Shown: positions 48,428-58,524 of the stretch, piece after piece | Position numbering within the stretch: the stretch's first letter is position 1 | How the letters are laid out: each line of letters opens with the position of its first letter | Assembly (NCBI GenBank): GCA_963978895.1 | Contig: OZ022238.1 | Coordinates: 40,864,134 to 40,928,133, forward strand | Length of the DNA stretch: 64,000 nucleotides | Reading direction: 5' to 3' | DNA from: Erpobdella octoculata | Lineage: Eukaryota > Annelida > Clitellata > Hirudinida > Erpobdellidae | Made by a program: the position numbers and the translations under genes | The notes under the pieces: generated by a model | What the model was told of the DNA's origin: nothing | Seen by the model: the letters and a program-made list of their open reading frames with translations, nothing else | Databases searched by the model: none

Positions 48428-48475
48428 TTAGTCTTCCAAAAAGAAAAAATTGCCGCTCCTCTTCTGTTCGCTGTC
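48428..48475 (-). CDS. ABCE1: ABCE1 exon 14
   Basis: Encodes [15 protein letters not shown] and TAA, the conserved ABCE1 C-terminus. Acceptor TTACAG. Confidence 0.95.
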   Translation of the reverse strand, partial: DSEQKRSGNFFFLED

Positions 48476-51400
48476 CTGTAATAATAAAAGTTAATAGTTT
48501 ACAACCGATCAAAAGAAAATTAATGCTAACTATTTGACTTATCTTATAATGATTTAAAAAATAAATTTTTTAAAAGCAACTTCTTCATCTTTATTGGGAA
48601 ATTTTTATTGACATTATGATTATAATGACATAAAATATACAAACTAAGACCATCTGTTTTTGACATCATTTTAATTAAACTTTTTACAAGGAGTCTAATA
48701 AATCAAATTAATAAAATATCTAGAAACAATTTGAAGCTTCAGTTATTTCAAGTTGTCATCACAAACATATGAATGTGAACAGCATTTAACATCATCATAA
48801 GCTTCAAAAAAAATTATAATTTTATAACACTTTCTCATAACTTTCAAGAAGTAAACAAAGTACAATGCATAAATAAACTTAAACGAGATAAAAAGCGGTT
48901 TAAAAGATAACAAAGCTTCAATATTGCTGAAGTAATTCCAATCACTAACATTGGAATGTGAACCACATTAAAGATAAATATCAGCTTACTAAACATGATA
49001 TTAACAAATAAAACTTTCGATCGTTAACCTTGACGGAATTTAGTTTGTTGATCCTCGGTCGGAAATTGTTAGGATCCCTCCTGAAAGTAATGTCGAGACA
49101 ACGAAGAAACTTGTTCATTCCAACGAGCAAGTTCTGAGGACTGAAATGCAAGAATTCATATAATTCATCAGTGAACATTGCTTTGTCATCAGTATCCTAG
49201 TAGGATTTAATAAACAAGAAATAATCAACTTACACATTTGCGATCGAATTAACCGAAGGAGTTCCTTCAAAGACGATTACCCGGTCAGCCAAATATGTTG
49301 CCATTATGAAATCGTGCTCAACAACGAATGCGGTCTTCTTGGCATGGAGAATAAATCTGATACAAAAAATAAACTTTCAACATATGTAAGAATAGATATA
49401 AATTTATCAATCGGTCTGCATAAAAATAGTAATCACCTCTTGATAACTTTAGCGGCATGAAGACGTTGCTCTGAATCCAAGTATGCGGAAGGTTCGTCTA
49501 TCAGATAAACATCTGCAGGCTTTCCGAGGCACAGCGTCAATGCCACCCTCTGCAACTCACCACCAGATAACGTCTTGACCTGGAAAATATAAATAACAGT
49601 TCGGTTATAAAAAAAACGAGTGTGCAATCATTTTATTTACTGATCATGGAAAATTTAGAAATGAAATCACAAAACGACTTGCTCACCAGGGAATCGTAGA
49701 GCGGTTCAACTTGAAGAGGTTTGATGACATCGGTGATGAACTGCGGGTGAATGTATGACTCTCTTATCTTCTCGTGCAGCAGCTGACGTACAGAACCTTC
49801 AAACTTGGGACTTATTTTCTGAGGTTTGTAACTCACATTCAGTTGAGCCATTTTTCCTGTAGAGTGCATCAAAATTTTAAACTCATAAAAGTTATCTACT
49901 ACTAAATAGAAAACTTTAAGCTACAATTTATTTATGATATAAAAAACTGCATACCTTCACCATCAGGGGGGAGTAACCCTGCCAACATACGAATAAATGT
50001 TGTTTTCCCCGTTCCATTCTCTCCCAACATAACGATGATTTCGGAATCTGTAAATTCGCCAGCTTCTATTTCGATTTTGAATCCACCTGTTTTGTATAAA
50101 AGCAACACAATATTTAACATAATTTTCAGGCAGTTTATATAAAAGATCACACAATATTTAACATAATTTTCAGGCAGTTTATAGAAAATACTATACAATT
50201 ATCATAATTTGCATACCTAATTGTTTAACCATGTGTGGATACTCATAATGGCACATCCTTTTGATTTCTTCTTCCGTTGCTGTTTCAGATACTTTAAAAA
50301 TTAACGATGTTTCTCTGAAACGCAAATTCTCGGTGGGAACAAATCCATCAAGGAAGATGTTAATACCTGATACAAAAAATAGAAAAACTTTTAAACCCAT
50401 AGCATTCCTAGACTAACCAGAAGCTCATTAGAGCTACTTGAAATATTAATTTCAATATATATCATAAAATCACAGGCTTCAACATGTACACACACTAAAT
50501 AACGTTTAATTCACCGATGAAACATAAAACTAAATAAATCAAATAAGATGGAATAAAAGAACTTGCTCAATGCAAGATACAAACCTTCCCTGACACTGAA
50601 AGGCATGGTAACAACACCATAAGCTCCCGGTACGCCGTACAGGCAACAGATGAAGTCAGAGAGGTAGTCCAGCACGGACAAATCATGTTCAATAACCATG
50701 ATGTACTTGTTAGTCTGTATCAATTCTCTAATAGCCTGGGCTGCCTTGAGCCTTTGTTTGACGTCCAAGTAACTAGAGGGTTCGTCAAACATGAAACTGG
50801 ATGGAAAAAGTAACATTATGGTCAATATAGCAGGGCACATTAAAGCTAACACAACAGAACGATCGTGCTAGCGATACAGCATAGAATAAACTATGCTTAC
50901 ACGTCGGCATTTTGGATGCACGTAAGTGCAATTGCAAATCTTTGCAACTCTCCTCCTGAAAGGTGTTCAATGTCTCTGTCTTTCACTCCATGTAGATCTG
51001 TCAGCATTGAAACAAAATAACAAAATTATTCCAGAATAAACTTAAACTAGCTAATCTGAAAAAAAAGACAAAAAAGACACCTACCCAGTATTGTGCATAT
51101 ATGACCTTGCCTTTTCAGGTCATCTTTTTGATCCAAAAAGGTTTTTACGACTCCCTACAGGATGGCAAATAATGTAAGTATTAAATACGTTAAAATATTT
51201 TAAAAACTTTGTAGTCTCAAAAATCGAATATTGCAATGCTCTGCTCGTTGATCAACCTGACTATGTCCTCTGTCGCTTTCAGTCAGTACTCAACACAGCA
51301 GCAAGACTTGTTTTCGGTCTGAAGAAATTTGACCACATCTCAGATATCATGCGTAACAAACTTAATTGGTTAAGGGCTCGAGAGCGTGTCAAATTTAAGC

Positions 51401-53619
51401 TGTGTCTGCTGGTTTTCAATGTCATGCATGGACTTGCGCCTGAATATATCACATCAATGTGCTTGCCCGTCAGTTCAGTTGAATCCCGTCGGCGATTGCG
51501 TTCTGCGACCGCTGGAAACCTGGTCGTGCCTGCGACGACTACCAAGTTTGGACAACAGGCCTTTTCTGTCGCTGCTATTAAAGCATGGAACTGTCTTCCC
51601 ATATCTATTCGTTTATCTTGTTTTGTTGAGGCTTTTAAAAAAGCTCTTAAAACTCATCTGTTCATTAAGTCTTATAACTAAACTTTTTTTTTATTATTTT
51701 ATTTTATTTATTTGTGTTTATCCGAGGTTTTTGACGTTTTGTACAACGCTCTTGTGATGTTGTACTTGTTCATTGTACTGGGCTATATAAATTATCCATG
51801 TTATTATTATTATTATTATAATAAATTTGTATAGACCTTCACTCTCTTTGGGATTTCATCAACGTATTGAGGCTTGACAAGAGCCTTCAAATTGTCTTCA
51901 AGAATCTTGGTGAAATAATTTTGCAACTCTGACCCTCGGAAATATAGCAAAACTTCTGTCCAATCAGGTTCAACCTTGAAAACAGTTGTAAGTATAGTTA
52001 ACAAACCAAAGCTAGGATTATAATTTTCGAGTAAAAAAACTAGAAAAACTAACATCAAATTTGCCAAAATTTGGCTTCAACTTTCCAGCCAAAATTTTCA
52101 TGGCAGTTGATTTTCCTATTCCATTTGTGCCAACAAGACCCAGAACTTCTCCGGGCCTCATTGTGGGCAGCCTGTGTAGCTTAAATCCATTAGCTGAATA
52201 ACGATAAGTCAGATCTTTGCTCAGATTGCTGGGCAGGTTGACAATGTTGATGGCTTCAAAAGGACATTTCTGCAAAGATAATAACACTATGTAACCAATT
52301 TGTTCTAAGTCTGTTATCCTAACCTCTTATGCCTAAATCAAACAAAAAATTGTTACTGTTCCTCAAAAACGTTGTTTCTGTGATTAAACAAGTATAACAG
52401 TACAGGAGACTCGAACTAACATTTTGGTTTATGTTATTTTCAGATTAAGAGAATAACAAATTGTAGTAAAAGAATTTGATTTAGGGGACACCAAGATATT
52501 GTCTTAAATTAGTGCTACAAATGTGAAGAATTATCACTTTTTCATATCAAAAACTTAGTTCTATGTTATAATTTTCAAACACTTTTTTTTTTTAGATATA
52601 ATTTATAGTTATTTTGTGAATGAATTTAAAAATCTAAAACACCATAAATTTCAATTATATAAGGTCACTAGCGGGGGTGCCCGGCATTGCTCGGGGTTTT
52701 TAGAGGTTTTTCTAATGTTTGTCTCTCTCGCTCAGGTTTCCTTCCCCGCTTGCTTTTCCGTTCCCGTTTACTTTCCCGTTCTCGGTCGCTTTCCCGTTCC
52801 CGGTCGTTTTCCCGCTCCTGTTTTCTCTCCCATTCCCGGTCGCTTTCCCGTTCCCACTCACGCTTGCTCTCCCGTTCTCGCTCATGCTTGCTCTCCTGTA
52901 CCCGTTCTCGATGGAAAGGGAAAGCGACCGAGAACGGGAAAGCTACCGGGAGTGGGAAAGTAACCGGGAGCAAGAAAGCAACTGGGAACGGGAAAACGGA
53001 GAAGGAAATGGGAGCGAAAGAGACAAACATTAGAAAAACCTTTAAAAACCCCGGGTAACACCGGGTACCCCCGCTAGTATGTATATATATGTATGTATAT
53101 ATATATAGTTCCCGCTCGCTCACCCGCTCTGCTACGCTCATTTTGTGACGGATTTCAATTTTTTTCTCTCTATATTTGATTCCCCTTGACTCTCAAGGTT
53201 GTGTGAAAATTTCATTACGATCGGATGAATGGTGTAGCAATGCATAAATAACATACATGCATATATACATATATACATACAAACATTCATTATTATATAT
53301 ATATAGATAAGAAACAAACGAATTCAATATTAAATAAAAACCACCTTCACACAGATACCACAACCTATGCACAGCTCTTCTGAAATGAAGGCAATCTTAT
53401 CAGCTGGGGAAACCTCAATACAAAGTCGACCTGAAATGTTTCATATAATTTTTTTTATATAAATATCATTTAACCAATCATACAATTTCAACAAGATCTT
53501 GAATACTTACCCATCCTAACAACAGGGCATGACCTTTTGCACTCTTGCTTGCATTTCTTGGGCTTGCATTTGTCCGAGCTGACAATGGCAATCCTTGTCA
53601 GTTTGTCTTGTGTTGCCAT
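48428..53619 (-). CDS. ABCE1: ABCE1 (RLI1), ribosome-recycling ABC ATPase; 14 exons
   Basis: A soluble twin-ATPase with an iron-sulphur domain that splits ribosomes into subunits after termination and helps initiation and quality control. Exons (minus): 53619-53511, 53430-53345, 52269-52054, 51974-51837, 51154-51085, 50997-50901, 50796-50585, 50366-50217, 50086-49955, 49856-49687, 49579-49437, 49356-49234, 49140-49029, 48475-48428. They sum to 1806 bases, giving 601 residues (human ~599), all in phase. Two 4Fe-4S sets: C18, C23, C27, C31 and C57, C60, C63, C67. First ATPase: Walker A GTNGIGKS (112-119), signature LSGGE (219-223), Walker B FMFDEP (240-245). Second: GENGTGKT (381-388), LSGGE (464-468), LIDEP (486-490). 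No break was seen, so the gene looks functional. Its tail-to-tail neighbour is the unknown gene. Confidence 0.97.
49029..49140 (-). CDS. ABCE1: ABCE1 exon 13
   Basis: Encodes [19 protein letters not shown] through [11 protein letters not shown]. Confidence 0.95.
49234..49356 (-). CDS. ABCE1: ABCE1 exon 12
   Basis: Encodes [20 protein letters not shown] and [13 protein letters not shown]. Donor GTAAGT. Confidence 0.95.
49437..49579 (-). CDS. ABCE1: ABCE1 exon 11
   Basis: Encodes [19 protein letters not shown] and [16 protein letters not shown], the second signature and Walker B. Confidence 0.95.
49687..49856 (-). CDS. ABCE1: ABCE1 exon 10
   Basis: Encodes [18 protein letters not shown] through VEPLYDSL in phase 0. 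Confidence 0.95.
49955..50086 (-). CDS. ABCE1: ABCE1 exon 9
   Basis: Encodes [18 protein letters not shown] with the second Walker A and FIRMLAG. Confidence 0.95.
50217..50366 (-). CDS. ABCE1: ABCE1 exon 8
   Basis: Encodes [17 protein letters not shown] through MVKQL, linking the two ATPases. Confidence 0.93.
50585..50796 (-). CDS. ABCE1: ABCE1 exon 7
   Basis: Encodes [16 protein letters not shown], the H-switch [14 protein letters not shown] and [12 protein letters not shown]. Confidence 0.95.
50901..50997 (-). CDS. ABCE1: ABCE1 exon 6
   Basis: Encodes [20 protein letters not shown] through IQNAD. Donor GTAAGC. Confidence 0.93.
51085..51154 (-). CDS. ABCE1: ABCE1 exon 5
   Basis: Encodes [19 protein letters not shown] plus CTIL, a poorly conserved spacer before the signature. 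Acceptor CTGTAG, donor GTAGGT. Confidence 0.88.
51205..51824 (+). pseudogene. LINE C-terminal fragment in ABCE1 intron 4
   Basis: A frame with [52 protein letters not shown] and [12 protein letters not shown] matches the C-terminal domain after reverse transcriptase in CR1/L2/jockey-type LINEs. It is antisense to ABCE1 and ends in (TTA)n at 51800-51820. Only the last ~150 codons and the 3' UTR are present. Confidence 0.8.
51837..51974 (-). CDS. ABCE1: ABCE1 exon 4
   Basis: Encodes [20 protein letters not shown] through PKRVK. The donor GTCTAT is weak, and a LINE tail begins only about a dozen bases into the intron. Confidence 0.93.
52054..52269 (-). CDS. ABCE1: ABCE1 exon 3
   Basis: Starts [13 protein letters not shown] and contains the first Walker A. 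Ends KPNFGKFD at donor GTTAGT. Confidence 0.95.
52668..53077. mobile_element. Foldback repeat, family A, copy 1 (Helentron-like ends)
   Basis: CTAGCGGGGGTGCCCGG at the left and CCGGGTACCCCCGCTAG at the right are ~65-bp inverted ends that continue with TTTTTCTAATGTTTGTCTCT. Each ends in CTAG flanked by A or T and carries a short CCCGG hairpin about eight bases inside. The centre is CCCGTTCCCGGTCGCTTT minisatellite, in opposite orientation on the two halves. The S/R and F/P repeat frames are not genes. Confidence 0.65.
53106..53290 (+). repeat. Family A tail, copy 1
   Basis: After a TATATA/GTATG spacer comes TTCCCGCTCGCTCACCCGCT, TTTTGTGACGGATTTCAA and AAAATTTCATTACGATCGGA, ending GCAATGCATAAATAACATAC. 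The same block in the same order follows the foldback at 55.23 and 63.85 kb, so foldback, microsatellite and tail travel as one unit. Confidence 0.75.
53345..53430 (-). CDS. ABCE1: ABCE1 exon 2
   Basis: Encodes [16 protein letters not shown] through CIGCGICVK, completing most of the ferredoxin-like domain. Confidence 0.95.
53511..53619 (-). CDS. ABCE1: ABCE1 exon 1
   Basis: Starts [18 protein letters not shown] and holds the first four cluster cysteines, spaced C-x4-C-x3-C-x3-C. Donor GTAAGT. Confidence 0.95.
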
Positions 53620-54730
53620 ATTTAGGTATAAAAACAAAGCTTACAAAAAAACCTAAAATGTAAAAAATTATAGAATTTAAATGCACTTTTATTATATCCA
53701 TTATTTCCAATTATGAAAATTATTTTCACAGAATCAAATGAGACGTAGATTGAAAAGTAATTGTCGACCAACATGAATGTCTCATATTCAATTGATTTTT
53801 GTGAGACTGTTAGTTATAGTACTAGCAATTAATTGGACAGCCGATGAAGATGACTGTAAAGACTACAACATTAACACAATGAGTATCATGACTGACGTAA
53901 CTGAGTTTTAAGTCAGGTATATATGTCATTACAACTAATGGATAATAGAAATTGCAACTATCACAAAAACTGCATAACTTTTTAATTTTTTTGAAAACAA
54001 ATACATTGCAAAAATATCTTCTTGTATCGTTTTTTAATTGTAATGGAAACTAATTTCTTGAACTTTTATATTTTGGAAACATAGAGCAAGGGATTGCCTA
54101 TGATTTGATCCATATTTTAAATATTGAGTGAGGTTTAAATTTATACTGACATATCATCATTAAAATAAGCTGTATTACTAAAAGGTTTTTAGATTTTTTA
54201 TTATTACATTATTATATTATTTATGTTATTTTTGTAAAAATTACTTTTAGAATTGTTTGCCAGGGAAGATGTTGCCAGCCTTAGCTTTCTGTGAAAAGTT
54301 TGAATAAGGGACGTTGTGGTAAAGAAATTAAGAAAAATTTTACTTTTTGTTTCAATCACGATTCTTTGGAATTCCTGTAATATATTAGTTCAAAAAATTT
54401 AACATTGTTTTGTTCTTGCTTATCAGTTGATGAACATTTACCAAAATCAAAAACACCTTGGACAAATGGCATAATGAGTTTTCTAGTCCAATGAGTAGAA
54501 AACGCAGTATGCCATGAATGTTGATGAAACTTGAAAGGGAGCAGAGACTGCCTATGAAAAAAGAAGTATAAAACTGTCAACCACAAAATTGAGGCAGTTG
54601 TGGAAACCTACCACAAAAAACCATTAGATTACTGTCTCAGAGTTATTCATATACTTTTGAATTGTGACTATTTTTATAAATGGTTGAATGTTCAAATGTT
54701 TAAAGTTAAATTGCATTTGTAATAAATAAT
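53620..54730. other. Upstream of ABCE1, AT-rich
   Basis: Should hold the ABCE1 promoter. A possible 5' UTR splice acceptor (TTTTAG) lies about 35 bases before the ATG. No other gene was seen. Confidence 0.45.
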
Positions 54731-54734
54731 ATAC

Positions 54735-54950
54735 GAGGCGCTGGTGGCAGAACGGTAGAGCGTTCGCCTGTCGATCATTAGGTCGGCAGTTGAAGCCTCA
54801 CCGACGTCACCAGCGTAACTCCCTTAAGCAAGGAGTTCACTCGCATTGCTAAGGGGTAGGCGCCTATAAATGGTTGTCTCTGCAAAGAACCCTTCAGTGG
54901 CCTTGAAGTCCTTTAGGATTTACGCCACTCTAAATATTGTCAAACATTAT
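54735..54950 (+). repeat. tRNA-derived SINE
   Basis: The tRNA-like head has TGGCAGAACGGTAGAGCG (A box) and a weak B box GGCAGTTGAAGCC. The core CCTTAAGCAAGGAGTTCACT matches the SINE at 36.95 kb, and the body GGCGCCTATAAATGGTTGTC matches the one at 1.2 kb. Confidence 0.75.
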
Positions 54951-55112
54951 TAATATATAATGACTAAAGCTCTCTTTCTGTTGACGAATTTGCTGTCGAC
55001 AAATAGGCCTGTAGACAAATTGTCTGGATACCCACCTTGAGTCTTACATGGGCCAGTTATTTGCGACTCGGTCCGTTTTCTACATGAATAACTAGAACTA
55101 ATCGGTTACTAT

Positions 55113-55405
55113 CTAGCGTTGCCCGGGGATTTTAAAGGTTTTTCTAATGTTTGTCTCTCTCGCTCCCGTTTCCTTCTCCGCTTTCCCGTTCCCGTCGCGT
55201 TCCCGGTCGCATTTCCGCGTATATATATATATAGTTCCCGCTCCGCTCATTTTGTGTCGGATTTCAATTTTTTTCTCTATATTTGACTCCCCTTGACTCT
55301 CAAGGTTGTGTGAAAATTTCATTACGATCGGATGAATGGTGTAGCAATGCATGAATAACATATATATATATACATACAAACATTCATTTATATATATATA
55401 TATAT
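55113..55405. mobile_element. Foldback repeat family A, copy 2, one-sided
   Basis: Begins CTAGCGTTGCCCGGGGATTT and keeps the TTTTTCTAATGTTTGTCTCT block but loses the right inverted end. It passes through TATATATA directly to the tail block (55234-55365) and an AT/CATA tract. Confidence 0.65.
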
Positions 55406-55409
55406 ATAG

Positions 55410-56980
55410 AAAGAGCGAGAGAGAGAGAAAACAGCGAACCACGGCTATCACGTGATTTTTCCCTTAACCAATCACCGACCGAGTTCGCAAAGGGTTCGCT
55501 AAATATCGGTTTGCGGATCGCCTTTTATCCACACCCGTCTGCCTGACAAATGATGCATAATTTAATAGTTTCTTAATTAAGGATTTTTATTCAAAAAATT
55601 CAATTTTTTTACTCCAGACTAATAAAGTTTTCAGTTTTGATAAGCTTCAATTTTTAAAACCTCAAACGGCTGTATCTTCTATAATCGGTGCGCCCAAAAC
55701 AGCGAAAAAACCTCATTTTTAATTTTTGTTATCGTTGGGACGTGTTATGAGATAAGTTTAAAAGTTAGCTCCTTTTTTCTCTTCCCCTCTTCTCTCACGT
55801 TTCTTGTTTTACTTTCCCAAATTTTTTGAAACTAGTTTAAAACATCATCGCCGTTGGCAGCAATATGCTGAACGTGGGCGATAAGACGTCTCACGTCGTT
55901 AACTTATGGCGACTTGTCAAAAATGTCGCCAGAAGAAAACCTCGCCAAAATAAAAATTAAACAAGCACTCACTTTAAGGAAAACACTAATTCTGAACTTT
56001 AAGTATTATATTTCCAGAAAAACAATACAATACAACGTACTCGACAAATATAATATACCACCACCATAGACAACTATAACCACCATGGAAAAGTCATGCG
56101 TTGAATAAAAAAATTACAAATACCTGTAATGCCATTAAACAATGTTTTAATTTAAGTTAAAAAACTACCAAATTTGAAACATTTAATTTTTTGAAAGTAA
56201 AATGAAAATAATCCCCATAAACCCACATTGAATTTGTGTAACTAAATACCGCATCGGCCAATCGGAATCATTTTGGAGTTAAGTTGTCGCATCGACATCA
56301 TCTGCTCATCTTACCGTCTACCGTTCATTTTTATTAAATACCGCAGCAGCCAATCGGAGTCATTTTGAGGTCAGTTTAATCGACTTCGTTTGTTCCTCTC
56401 ACCGTTCCTTTTTATTCTGCAGTGTAAAAAGAATGGTTTACGTTTTCCCATAATAAATATTTAAAAAATACTCTTATAAATATAGCACAAAAAGGCCTGA
56501 TGATGCAGCACCTCTTCATCATTCATACATTTTATTAGTTACGAATCGAGCAACACAAAAAACAAGCTTTTATCTCCAACGACTTTATTAAAATAACAAA
56601 AGGATTAGGAGCAACTCTGAGAATCTTGACATTTGATGGCTCTTCCAAAACCCTGACCCTCATAGGCGGGCAGTACGGCTTTTTTGGCGTAGCGAAGGGG
56701 GACAGGGAGGGACATCTGCCCCGGGCGCCAAAAAACAAAAAGAAAAACAACAATTTCACTAAAGTTTAGTCATTTTTGAACATGTAAAATATGTCAAATT
56801 AACAAATTGTATTTTTGCACTGTTTTGTCAAATTAACAAATTGTATTTTTGCACTGTTTCACACAAGTGATTTCAAAAATTTTCCTAGAGAGGGGATATG
56901 GTTCGGGCACCTTCGGTAGCCATAGAACTAATACCAAACAGTAGTTTATTTAATTTAATCGAGCAAATCGCAGAAAGCAG
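55410..56980. other. Intergenic DNA with possible transposon ends
   Basis: No gene was recognised. Two similar ~50-base pieces (CGCATCGGCCAATCGGAATC at 56252 and the CGCAGCAGCCAATCGGAGTC version at 56342) form a short direct repeat. A sequence ending GGCGTAGCGAAGGGGGACAG near 56690 resembles a hAT terminus. Confidence 0.35.
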
Positions 56981-56987
56981 ATCTGTG

Positions 56988-57059
56988 TCCCACATGGTCT
57001 AGTGGTTACGATTCCAGCCTTTCACGTTGGCGGCCCGGGTTCATTTCCCGGTGTGGGAA
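56988..57059 (+). tRNA. tRNA-Glu-like (anticodon TTC), possibly a pseudogene
   Basis: 72 bases fold as a tRNA: acceptor TCCCACA with TGTGGGA, anticodon loop CTTTCAC (TTC), T stem CCGGG/CCCGG. The A box TGGTCTAGTGGTTA is typical for tRNA-Glu. Two departures make function doubtful: the T loop reads TTCATTT instead of TTCGATT or TTCAATT, and the D stem has a T-C mismatch. No poly-T terminator lies in the first bases downstream. Confidence 0.6.
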
Positions 57060-57096
57060 GTTTTGGTGTTTTGCATCCAGTCCTTTCCCATAAGGC

Positions 57097-57180
57097 AGGG
57101 TTTCTTAACCGGTGGGGTGCACCCCCTCTTGGGGTTGCCGTTCTAGTTTAAGGGGTGCAAAAAATAAAAGCTTAAAGATA
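57097..57180 (+). mobile_element. hAT-like terminus, single end seen
   Basis: CAGGGTTTCTTAACCGGTGG is typical of Charlie/Buster-type hAT ends and is followed by a short GGGGTGCACCCC palindrome. The matching opposite end was not found. At 57360-57412 a second hAT-like end (…GATCCGTCCCTG) suggests overlapping insertions. Confidence 0.45.
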
Positions 57181-57778
57181 ATTTTTTCAAATTTGAAACG
57201 AATAATCTTCACATTTTTAATTTTGCGGAGAATAATTCTAAAATTTTGAAAATCTTTAACTTTGGCAATGAATGTTTGTATTTTTAAATCCTTTATTTTA
57301 CCTTCACCGTGTTTGCTTGGCTTGAACCATAAGTTGGGAAGCTTCACCACTACCCAAAAACTTTTAATTTGATACTCTGGGGGGATGCATTTCCCCCACT
57401 CGGATCCGTCCCTGGTTATCACTTCAACTGGCATTTCAAAACTGAGGTGTAAAAAAAACGGAAATATACAGAAGACTGTGTTCAGTATGGTTTCACTTTT
57501 ATCACTGACAAAGACGACACAACGAACGACCGAATTGTCAAATGACAATTTTAAACAGAACGAGCTATAAGAGCATTTAAGGGCAGTGCATTCTAACAAT
57601 TCCGAATTGACTGACGTTCTTAGCCAGAAAAGAGCTCGGCGTGGCGCCGCAGCAAGTTTACCTCAACTAGGATTTTGGTCGATTATTGACAAACTAATCC
57701 TAATTGTCTCTTACCTAGTTTCCAGTGTTGGGTAAAATCACATTTCAAATGATTTGAAATCAAAATCAAAATCATTCA

Positions 57779-58005
57779 TGTCACGCCCGCGTTAAACGCA
57801 GCGTGCATGCCTAGCCCTATGTATATTAGAATTCCCGGCGTAGATAGTGAAATGTGTAGTGCGCAGCGTATAGGTTTGAATTGCATGTGTTATTGCGCTG
57901 TTGTTTGAATGTTTTGGGCTGTAGCCTGTAGATTTGCATATTTGCGAGCTGGCCTGGACACTTATATATAAGGCGGCTTGGACTTTGTTTTTTAGATTGG
58001 CGCCT
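57779..58005 (+). repeat. Diverged relative of the retrotransposon LTR (partial solo LTR)
   Basis: Starts TGTCACGCCCGCGTTAAACG, nearly the start of the 15.14-kb LTR. It keeps the ATTCCCGGCG, GTAGCCTGTAG and TATATATAAGGC landmarks in order. The R/U5 end with CGTGACA is missing. No internal element follows. Confidence 0.75.
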
Positions 58006-58524
58006 GTTTCAGGTAGAGTTAGGACAATTTGTCGCAGAAAAACTGACAATTTGGCGTGGACAATTCGTTGCAAAAAACCGGACAATTCGTCGCGTAAAAT
58101 TCGTTGCAGAAAAGCTGACAATTTTTAATTAATAGCTTTTATATTTATTATATATTGTTTGTTCTTCAAAATAATACCAAAAATAATAATTCTAAGAGAA
58201 GCTAAAAATCCTTGACAGATCTTTGGCCCACCTGTCTCTGCATCATTTACTTGTAACACACTTCTTCTTCCTCGGTGCGTACGTAATATATGAATGGCCC
58301 CTTAATTATTATCAAGTGTTGATTAAGTAGAATATTGTAATATTAAATCTATTTTTTATAGGAAAAAGATAGTAATTTAACACAAGCGCATGTTAGCAAA
58401 AATTACTTTAGTAATCTATTAAAGTAATGTTATGGCTGCATCCCTGTGAATAATCAATTGATGAACGATTTTCATAATCCATCAAAACAGTACGCAATCG
58501 ACAATCCAAATCCCAATATTTCTT

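Noticed and set aside
52668..53141. Ser/Arg- and Phe/Pro-rich frames resembling SR proteins
   Set aside because: They are the CCCGGTCGCTTT minisatellite of the family A repeat and occur in all frames and at 63.0-63.5 kb too.
57105..57599. 164-residue minus-strand frame as a gene
   Set aside because: It crosses two hAT-like termini and shows no recognised domain. Probably transposon-derived DNA.
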